From NCBI GenBank assembly GCA_018882625.1, contig VERO01000050.1, positions 1 through 12,414 on the forward strand: DNA of 12,414 nt. The letters are read 5' to 3'. The DNA is from Phycisphaerales bacterium. Lineage in GTDB: Bacteria; Planctomycetota; Phycisphaerae; Phycisphaerales; SM1A02. Position numbers and translations under genes: made by a program. Shown here in pieces: positions 6,206 to 11,592 of this stretch (position 1 is the stretch's first letter; each line of letters opens with the position of its first letter). The notes below the pieces were generated by a model. It did not search any database and was not told where the DNA came from. It saw only the letters and a list, made by a program, of their open reading frames with translations.

Positions 6206-7906
6206 ATGCGCATCCTTGGCGTCCACTGCGGCCATGATGCCTCTGCCTGCCTCCTTGCCGACGGCGAGATCGTCGCCATAGCCGCCGAGGAGCGGTTCAC
6301 GCGCATCAAGCATGACTCGGGGTTCCCGTCGGCCGCCATCGGCTTCTGCCTTGAGGCCGGTGGGATTGACGCTCGCGACATCGATGTCATGGCGGTCGCT
6401 GGTGCGCACATGCCTCTGGGCATGGATCGGCATCTTCAGCTCTCGCCGCAGCAGCAGGCAGACGTAGCCGCTGCCCGTCCCGTGGCCCTCCGGGCCGCGC
6501 AAGTGCTCCGGCGCGACGAGCTCGGCGACCTTCCGACGTTCGTCCAACGGCTGTCGCTCGCCCCGGAGTGCCGCCTCGAGCATGTGCATCATCATCGCTG
6601 CCATGCTGCAGCGGCCTACTTCACGCGTCGCAGCGACGCACCGTGCCTCGTCGTCACGATGGACGGCATCGGAGATGGGGTCTCGACAGCCGTGTGGCAC
6701 GGACATGGCGGCACCCTCACCCCGCTCGCCCGGTGGGGCCGCGAGGGTTCGCTGGGGTGGTTCTACGGCGTCGTGACCGAGGCGCTCGGCTGGCAGCATG
6801 GCGATAGCGAAGGCACCACTATGGCGTTGGCGGCCTACGGCGACCCGTCACGGCTTCTCGACCAACTTGCCCCGTTCCATCCTGCGTATGAGCGCGGCAC
6901 GCTTGCAGTGCCTCACGAGTTCGGGCGTCCGACCGAGTGGATTCGGCACGGTGCGCTGCACTGGCACTTTCCGGACGCGGTCGCCATCCGTCGAATCGCG
7001 CAGGAGCACTCCGCCGCCGATGTGGCCGCCGCAGCGCAGGAGATCCTTGAGCGGCAGGCGCTCGGCCTGGTGCGGCATTGGCTCGACGCCCAGAACACCC
7101 GCCGCCTCGCGTGCGCGGGAGGCGTGTTCCTCAACGTCAAGATGAACCAGCGGATCTGGTACGAGGCCGATGTCGAGGAGCATTGGATCATGCCGGACGC
7201 GGGCGACAGCGGCCTGGCCCTGGGCGCGGCGCTGCACGCGTGGCACTCCCGTGGCGAACGTCCGCCGCGTCCGCTCACGCATCTCTCGTTCGGGCCTGCG
7301 TACAGCGACGGCGCGGTGCGGGACGTGCTGAATGCTCGCGGGATCGCATACCGCCCGACTGCCGATGCGCCAGCCGAAGCTGCGCGGCTGCTCGCTGCAG
7401 GGAAGGTCATCGGCTGGTTCCAGGGCCGCATGGAGGCTGGCCCACGTGCGCTCGGCAACCGTTCCATCCTGATGAGTCCGCTCGCGGCCGCCAACAAGGA
7501 CGTGCTCAATGCGCGCGTGAAGTTCCGCGAGGGCTTCCGGCCATTCTGCCCGTCGATCCCGGCGGAGCGCGCCTCAACCTACCTGCAGGGCGGGCGTGCC
7601 GAGGACTTCATGATCACTTCCTTCCGGGTCGCGGCGGACACACGGGAGCGGATTCCAGCCGTCGTGCACGTCGACGGCACGCTGCGACCGCAGACCGTGC
7701 GGCGGGACGTGAACCCGCCCTTCCACGCGCTGCTCGACCAGTTCGGCCGCCTCACGGGCGAGCACGCGGTCATCAACACGTCGTTCAACGTCAAGGGCGA
7801 GCCGATCGTCTGCAACCCGCGCGATGCGATCAGGTGCTTCTTCGACACGGGGCTCGACGCCCTCGTGATCGGCGGCCTCGTGATGGAGAAGCCCGGTGGC
7901 GCCTGA
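6206..7906 (+). CDS. O-carbamoyltransferase of the NodU/CmcH/TobZ family
   Basis: A 566-residue product, full length for the family. These cytoplasmic enzymes make carbamoyl-adenylate from carbamoyl phosphate and ATP and transfer the carbamoyl group to a sugar or antibiotic hydroxyl. The N-terminal Kae1-like domain begins ILGVHCGHDASACLLADGE and has EERFTRIKHDSGFP, the metal-site HHHRCHAAAAYF (128-139) and VVTMDGIGDG (Asp153). The middle has LACAGGVFLNVKMNQ and MPDAGDSGLALGAAL. The C-terminal YrdC-like domain has GWFQGRMEAGPRALGNRSIL (404-422) and VINTSFNVKGEPIV (522-535). All expected motifs are present, so it should be active. GRMEAGPRALG has Ala where Phe is common. Beside glycosyltransferases it probably decorates a glycan; the acceptor is unknown. 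ATG 6206 is chosen because MRILGVHCGHDAS is the usual family start. No good Shine-Dalgarno sequence is visible. Confidence 0.92.
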   Translation: MRILGVHCGHDASACLLADGEIVAIAAEERFTRIKHDSGFPSAAIGFCLEAGGIDARDIDVMAVAGAHMPLGMDRHLQLSPQQQADVAAARPVALRAAQVLRRDELGDLPTFVQRLSLAPECRLEHVHHHRCHAAAAYFTRRSDAPCLVVTMDGIGDGVSTAVWHGHGGTLTPLARWGREGSLGWFYGVVTEALGWQHGDSEGTTMALAAYGDPSRLLDQLAPFHPAYERGTLAVPHEFGRPTEWIRHGALHWHFPDAVAIRRIAQEHSAADVAAAAQEILERQALGLVRHWLDAQNTRRLACAGGVFLNVKMNQRIWYEADVEEHWIMPDAGDSGLALGAALHAWHSRGERPPRPLTHLSFGPAYSDGAVRDVLNARGIAYRPTADAPAEAARLLAAGKVIGWFQGRMEAGPRALGNRSILMSPLAAANKDVLNARVKFREGFRPFCPSIPAERASTYLQGGRAEDFMITSFRVAADTRERIPAVVHVDGTLRPQTVRRDVNPPFHALLDQFGRLTGEHAVINTSFNVKGEPIVCNPRDAIRCFFDTGLDALVIGGLVMEKPGGA

Positions 7907-9176
7907 TTCGCCCGGCACGCCGTCACAGGCATCGTCACGCACCCCGCTCACTGGCACGCAGGGTCCCGGTCACGATCGCCAGCGCGGGGCGGACTGCTTT
8001 CTGTCATGGCTCGAATGCTGCATCGCCCGCACCGCAGCCGACGTCCCGGAGCTGATCCGATCCGCGGAGGCAGCCGCGGCGAGGTTCGCGTGCGACGGCC
8101 AGGAGCTAGGCCTCTTCGGTGACCGGGGGCTCGTGAGCGAGGCCTACGGCCGAAGCGGCGGGTTGACGCGAGTGCTCAACCCCAGTCGCGTGGACGAGCC
8201 TGACTGGCAGGGAGTCGTGCTGTGCTTCCCTCGCGAGAGCCGGCTGACCGATGACCTCGCGAGGATCCGCGAGTTCGTGCACGCCGGCAGGCATGTGGTG
8301 CTGTTCTGCCGGCGGGGCAGCCGAGCGGCGGCCGAGGCGGCCGGCACGGGACCGCACAGCGTCGTGATGTGCCACGCCGGGCCTGAAGGCGGCCTGCTCC
8401 CGGATCAGGACCGCGGCTGGGCGGTGCCTACCTCCCCTGCAGCCGCCATCGTGGCGCTCTGGGCATGGATCGGCGAGTTCGTCGCAGCGTGCACCCGCAC
8501 GGACCGCATGCCGGTCATGTACCAGAGCTATGACGTGCCCGGCGCGCGCGATCGGCAAGAGCGCTTTCGCGGGATGAAGTTCCATGTGGAGCGACCGGTG
8601 CCGATGGTGGCGGGGCACGCCGCACGCACCTATCTCGCTGAACTGGCGGCCGACGTCACGCGGTTCCGCGCTGCGGAGCGGCAGCGCGTGCGGCACGCCG
8701 CCGAAGCCGCGCTCGATGCGAAGCGTCGAGGCCATCGCCTGTATGCCTTTGTGCACAACCACACGCTCCTGCGCGACCGCATCGGCGCCCCTCACGACCC
8801 CGGGTACTTCGCGCAGCTGAACCACGACTGGTTTCGCGCAGATCCCGCGCTTCCGGTCGACCGCGGCGACCTCGTGCTCTGCGTCGCCTACAGCAGGATC
8901 TTCGCTGGAGGCGAGTTCCACAACTTCGCTGACGCCATGCGTGCGCGCGGCGTTCGGCTCATCTGGAGCTTGGCCTCCTACGACCGCGATCCTGCCTGCG
9001 GTCCGGCCGGAGTCCGCAGCGACGAGGTGATGATCGACCAGCATTGGCGGTACGGGGATGCCGTCGTTGACTGCCCCGGCTACGACATTCGCATCCTGCC
9101 GACCAGCGGGGTGATGGCCGAGACCGTGATGTGGTCCGTGGTCAGCGACATGCACGCGCAGCTTCATGGACGGTGA
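7896..9176 (+). CDS. Two-lobed protein resembling a tandem SIS (sugar isomerase) domain protein
   Basis: A 426-residue product starting at GTG 7896, inside the last 11 bases of the carbamoyltransferase gene, so probably cotranslated. The frame shows internal duplication. Half 1 has LGLFGDRGLVSEAY (71-84), GVVLCFPRESRL (106-117), a helix, GRHVVLFCRRGS, then VPTSPAAAIVALWAWIGEF (177-195). Half 2 has HRLYAFVHNHT (280-290), GDLVLCVAYSRIFAGGE (324-340), a helix, GVRLIWSLASYD, then LPTSGVMAETVMWSVVSDM (401-419). The order of glycine loop, 'D-hhhh-x-S', helix, 'G-hhhhh' strand and final helix is that of SIS domains, which bind phosphosugars (GmhA, GlmS C-terminus). The canonical serine-rich phosphate loop is not clear in half 1, so substrate binding may be altered. 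A role in the sugar supply for the neighbouring glycan is inference. The first 30 residues look disordered. Confidence 0.6.
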   Translation: MAPDSPGTPSQASSRTPLTGTQGPGHDRQRGADCFLSWLECCIARTAADVPELIRSAEAAAARFACDGQELGLFGDRGLVSEAYGRSGGLTRVLNPSRVDEPDWQGVVLCFPRESRLTDDLARIREFVHAGRHVVLFCRRGSRAAAEAAGTGPHSVVMCHAGPEGGLLPDQDRGWAVPTSPAAAIVALWAWIGEFVAACTRTDRMPVMYQSYDVPGARDRQERFRGMKFHVERPVPMVAGHAARTYLAELAADVTRFRAAERQRVRHAAEAALDAKRRGHRLYAFVHNHTLLRDRIGAPHDPGYFAQLNHDWFRADPALPVDRGDLVLCVAYSRIFAGGEFHNFADAMRARGVRLIWSLASYDRDPACGPAGVRSDEVMIDQHWRYGDAVVDCPGYDIRILPTSGVMAETVMWSVVSDMHAQLHGR

Positions 9177-9179
9177 GGC

Positions 9180-9193
9180 ACCGTCTCGACGGT
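9180..9193. terminator. Short hairpin between convergent genes
   Basis: ACCGT, loop CTCG, ACGGT lies in the 30-base gap between the stops of the convergent SIS-like and GT8-like genes. The stem is only five pairs and there is no T-run on either side, so it is at best a weak bidirectional stop element. Confidence 0.25.
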
Positions 9194-9206
9194 CCGCCCG
9201 GCGCGC

Positions 9207-9983
9207 CTATCGCGGCTTGGCGCACATCGCACGTGCCTGCGCAAACATTGGGCAGCCGATCTGCCAGGGCTTGAACGGACCCCAGTAGTGGTTGACATGC
9301 ACCTCGTGCACGGGCTCGAGACCGCGCACCGAACCGGCCCAGTCGCCGGAGGTCCCCTGCCTCAGATCCACGAACCCAGCGCATGCATTCCACTCAGGGC
9401 CAATCTCCGGATGCGTGTAGTCGTAGCCAATCCTCCGGAAGTGAGTGTGCAGCAGCGCCTGGTCCGTGCCGGGCACGTCCCACCGGAACCCGCACTCCTG
9501 CGCGAGCGCGATCAGCTCGCGGTAGTCGCAGAAGGACGGATCCCCGACGACCTGCACCCCGGAGTTGAGGAACGGCGCATCGCCGGTATGGCCCGGGATG
9601 CGCCGCTGGTGGTCGATGCCGATCCATGGCTTGTCGTGGCGGCGCTGCCACAGGAAGTCGAGGCTTGAGAGGGGAATCGCGTCAGCGTCAAGGTAGATGA
9701 GCGGCTCGCGCATGCCGCACAGGTGATGGAGCTTGAAGAAGATGTTGTGCATGGCGTGCGGGTTCCGCAGCACCCGTGCCGCCTTGTCGTATGTCCGGAT
9801 CTCCAGCGCGACGTTCCCGAAGGACCTGAAGCGATGCGCGAGCTGGTCTGGCAGCGGCCGCGCCGAAAGCACCGTGATGCGCGCGCCCGGATTGACGCGC
9901 TGCACCGAGTCCATCCACATCCTGCACATGACGAGGGGACGCTCGTCGTCGAACGTGTAGTTCATGACGGTGACGATGTGCAT
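9207..9983 (-). CDS. GT8-like glycosyltransferase
   Basis: A 258-residue product beginning MHIVTVMNYTFDDERPLVMC. Features of a GT-A nucleotide-sugar transferase of the GT8 type are present: an N-terminal beta strand with the nucleotide-binding region, ARITVLSARPLPDQL, then FFKLHHLCGMREPLIYLDAD with the metal-binding Asp-x-Asp at 99-101, FLNSGVQVV (acceptor side) and TDQALLHTHFRRIGYD. HVNHYWGPFKPW near the end supplies the late His often needed for the metal. No membrane segment is seen, so it is cytoplasmic. The open frame extends upstream to 10103, but the extra 40 residues are Arg/Cys-rich and unlike the family, so ATG 9983 is preferred. It is transcribed alone, convergent with the SIS-like gene and divergent from the GT-D-like gene. 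The donor sugar cannot be predicted. Confidence 0.8.
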   Translation of the reverse strand: MHIVTVMNYTFDDERPLVMCRMWMDSVQRVNPGARITVLSARPLPDQLAHRFRSFGNVALEIRTYDKAARVLRNPHAMHNIFFKLHHLCGMREPLIYLDADAIPLSSLDFLWQRRHDKPWIGIDHQRRIPGHTGDAPFLNSGVQVVGDPSFCDYRELIALAQECGFRWDVPGTDQALLHTHFRRIGYDYTHPEIGPEWNACAGFVDLRQGTSGDWAGSVRGLEPVHEVHVNHYWGPFKPWQIGCPMFAQARAMCAKPR

Positions 9984-9987
9984 CGAT

Positions 9988-10055
9988 AGGGGTCCGCACC
10001 TGCACCGCGCAGCGGGCCGAACGCCGCATGCCTCCTTCGCATCGTACGGACCCCT
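9988..10055. repeat. Inverted repeat CGGACCCCT in the divergent GT8/GT-D control region
   Basis: CGGACCCCT lies on the plus strand at 10047-10055 and, inverted, at 9988-9996 (AGGGGTCCG on plus), with 50 bases between. Each copy points toward the gene downstream of it: the minus copy ends five bases before ATG 9983, the plus copy about 95 bases before ATG 10151. A near copy, AGACCCCTAT, abuts ATG 6206. It could be an operator pair. The wide spacing argues against a hairpin in RNA. Confidence 0.35.
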
Positions 10056-10150
10056 GATCGGGCAGTGCGCTGCGGATCGCGTGCCTGCAGACATTCGCAC
10101 CACGTAGCATCTTGGCCGGAGCGGGCGATCAAGCGCCGACTTCCATCCGC

Positions 10151-11035
10151 ATGATCCGCAAGCACGAGTTCATCTCGCGCATCGCGCGCTGTATTGGGCC
10201 TGGACATCAGGGATTTGCCGCCGGGAAGCTGGGATTCTCGGAGCAGTACCTGCTCAACTATCCGAGGGTCCTCGCGACAGTGTCCGACCCGCGCGCCCTC
10301 CGCGCGTACGAGCTCGGCTTTCGCGCACACCTCGAGCGGCAGTCGGGCGTCTATCCATGCTCGCCGCAGTTCATGCGGGAGTTCATCGCGCGCTACGCGC
10401 ATGACCTTCGCGCACTGGATGCGATCGGCGCGTTCGGCACTCGCATCGAGACGGAGCTCGTCGAGTTCCACAGGTTGCCGGGTGCGCTGATCCCGTACAA
10501 GCTCATGGAGCCTGATCGCTCGTCGCCATCTGACGACGCTGCGTGCTTCCTCCCGCTGTTCCGAGACCGGCGACTCCTGATCGTCGCACCCTTCGCCGAC
10601 CTGCTGCGCGACCGCGCGAACGAGCGCACCTTCGAGCGCGTGTGGGCACGCACCGGGAAGCGGTGGTTCCATCCTGCGCAGGTCGAGTCCTTCGAGTTTC
10701 CGTATGGCTTCGATCCGGCGACCCAGGCCCGCTTCCCGACCGCACTCGACCTGTGCGACTGGATCTGCGCGAGGATTGATGCGCTCCAGTTCGACGTGGC
10801 GCTCATTGCGGCGGGTGGCCTTGCGAACCCGATTGCCGCCCGCATCAAGCGCTCCGGGCGCATCGGGATCTCGCTTGGCGGCCACCTTCAGGTGCTCTTC
10901 GGCGTGCTCGGGCAGCGCTGGCGTTCGCGCGAGTCGTGGGCACGGCGCTACTTCAACGATGCATGGATCGACATGCCGGAGCGCTACCGACCGCCGAACT
11001 GGGAGCAGCTCGCCGATGGGGGCGCGTACTGGTGA
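10151..11035 (+). CDS. GT-D-fold-like (DUF1792-type) glycosyltransferase, putative
   Basis: A 294-residue product from ATG 10151 (MIRKHEFISRI). The frame opens earlier at a TTG at 10112, but those 13 extra residues are not needed. The C-terminal third is the informative part: FDVALIAAGGLANPIAARIK, then IGISLGGHLQVLFGVLGQRW, then YFNDAWI and a terminal GGAYW. This pattern is familiar from proteins of polysaccharide loci ('DVALIGAG..G.PLA..IK..G..AI.LGG..Q..FG..G.RW', ending 'GGCYW') that resemble GT-D-fold transferases. The N-terminal GHQGFAAGKLGFSEQYLL, with a Lys-Leu-Gly followed by Glu, fits the donor-binding region. No signal peptide or membrane helix. The catalytic role is inferred from this resemblance and from the neighbouring transferases. 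Confidence 0.6.
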   Translation: MIRKHEFISRIARCIGPGHQGFAAGKLGFSEQYLLNYPRVLATVSDPRALRAYELGFRAHLERQSGVYPCSPQFMREFIARYAHDLRALDAIGAFGTRIETELVEFHRLPGALIPYKLMEPDRSSPSDDAACFLPLFRDRRLLIVAPFADLLRDRANERTFERVWARTGKRWFHPAQVESFEFPYGFDPATQARFPTALDLCDWICARIDALQFDVALIAAGGLANPIAARIKRSGRIGISLGGHLQVLFGVLGQRWRSRESWARRYFNDAWIDMPERYRPPNWEQLADGGAYW

Positions 11036-11049
11036 TGCAGCGGAGGACG

Positions 11050-11081
11050 TTGCCATGACTCGCCGAGTGATGCGTTAACCT
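11050..11081 (+). promoter_or_regulatory. Candidate promoter for the PqqD-like/GT2 operon
   Basis: TTGCCA (11050-11055) and TAACCT (11076-11081, preceded by TGCGT) with a 20-base spacer, the same architecture as 6115-6146. Transcription would begin near 11087-11090, at or next to an ATG that opens a 19-codon ORF. The spacer is filled by the palindrome at 11054-11072. Confidence 0.4.
11054..11072. promoter_or_regulatory. 19-bp near-perfect palindrome in the promoter spacer
   Basis: CATGACTCGCCGAGTGATG pairs eight of nine positions about a central C at 11063; the only mismatch is G57 opposite G69. It lies almost exactly between the candidate -35 and -10. Long (19-20 base) spacers with a central palindrome are the known layout of MerR-family-controlled promoters; a plain repressor site is the simpler alternative. 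No regulator gene is in the window. Confidence 0.45.
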
Positions 11082-11089
11082 TCCCCAGC

Positions 11090-11149
11090 ATGGCATCGCG
11101 CAGGACGACGTACGGATTGGCGTTGCCGCGAGTCGGAGGAGCTGACTGA
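11090..11149 (+). CDS. Possible 19-codon ORF overlapping the PqqD start
   Basis: ATG 11090 to TGA 11147-11149 encodes MASRRTTYGLALPRVGGAD. The stop overlaps the PqqD start as TGATG, the coupling style used elsewhere in this window. The ATG falls about nine bases after the candidate -10, so it could be read as a leaderless message. The Shine-Dalgarno of the PqqD gene lies inside it. It may be a regulatory leader peptide or chance. It is shorter than known lasso-type precursors and lacks a suitably placed acidic acceptor residue, so a RiPP precursor role is only a speculation. Confidence 0.25.
   Translation: MASRRTTYGLALPRVGGAD
11135..11140 (+). promoter_or_regulatory. Strong Shine-Dalgarno for the PqqD-like gene
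   Basis: GGAGGA (followed by G) ends eight bases before ATG 11149. It is one of the few textbook ribosome-binding sites in the window and fixes the start of the PqqD-like protein. Confidence 0.7.
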
Positions 11150-11589
11150 TGGCTGCGGAAGACCGCTACAGGGTGAATTCACCAGATGTGGCCTGGGAGG
11201 CGTTTGACGGCGAGGTGGTCATCATCAACCTGCAGTCCGGGCACTACTTCAGTGCACGGGGCAGCGCGGCGCTGATCTGGCAGGCGCTCGCGGCAGGCGC
11301 ATCGCACGCTGAGGTCGACGGTCGCATGGCCTCCACCTTCGACGCCCCGCCATCGGCGATGCAGGGGCCGGTAGGCGCGTTCATCGGCGACCTGCTCGAG
11401 CGTGCGCTGATCGTGGCGCTCCCTGCGGGAGAGGCTGGCACCGCGCAGCCGCCCCCCGATGGGGCACCCGCTGCCCCAAAGGTGCCCTTCTCGCCGCCGG
11501 TGCTCGACACCTACGCGGACATGCAGGACATCCTGCTGCTCGATCCCATCCACGAGGTCGACGACCAAGGATGGCCGCACCAGCGGTAG
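11149..11589 (+). CDS. PqqD-like peptide-binding protein with conserved-looking C-terminal tail
   Basis: A 146-residue product. Residues 5-85 form a PqqD/RRE-type winged-helix domain: YRVNSPDVAWEAFDGEVVII, LQSGHYFSARGSAALIWQAL, then a helix and FIGDLLERALIVAL. The 'a-x-e-x-h-dge-hhhhn-x-x-tg-x-yhshn-x-x-g-x-x-hW' pattern is the family hallmark. PqqD-like domains bind the leader of peptide substrates and present them to modifying enzymes, and stand-alone versions occur beside HprK-like kinases. After the domain come a Pro/Ala linker (about 93-116) and a tail with LDTYADMQDILLLDPIHEVD (residues 118-137) ending in GWPHQR. That tail is acidic, amphipathic and unlike the linker, which suggests a functional segment. 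PQQ synthesis is not implied, because no pqqA/C/E is nearby. It probably shares a message with the GT2 gene that starts three bases after its stop. Confidence 0.85.
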   Translation: MAAEDRYRVNSPDVAWEAFDGEVVIINLQSGHYFSARGSAALIWQALAAGASHAEVDGRMASTFDAPPSAMQGPVGAFIGDLLERALIVALPAGEAGTAQPPPDGAPAAPKVPFSPPVLDTYADMQDILLLDPIHEVDDQGWPHQR

Positions 11590-11592
11590 CCG

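Noticed and set aside
8106..9167. 353-codon minus-strand open frame opposite the SIS-like gene
   Set aside because: The composition is His/Arg/Ala-rich without motifs. The plus-strand frame shows an internal duplication and coupling to the carbamoyltransferase.
9984..10103. Upstream extension of the GT8-like protein
   Set aside because: Forty Arg/Cys/Gly-rich residues precede MHIVTVMNYTF, which is the typical beginning of the domain. The region is better explained as a divergent promoter.
10112..10150. TTG start 13 codons upstream for the GT-D-like protein
   Set aside because: A weak start codon with no Shine-Dalgarno, and residues without family support. ATG 10151 follows closely.
9962..11056. 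364-codon minus-strand open frame opposite the GT-D-like gene
   Set aside because: The product is Arg/Ala/Glu-rich with no recognisable motifs. It is a high-GC antisense shadow of a gene with family similarity.
11090..11149. Reading MASRRTTYGLALPRVGGAD as a lasso-peptide precursor (Thr two residues before Gly)
   Set aside because: Known precursors are about 40-60 residues and need Asp or Glu at core position 7-9; here the first acidic residue is at position 11 and nothing follows. No protease or cyclase genes are present. Kept only as a possible leader ORF.
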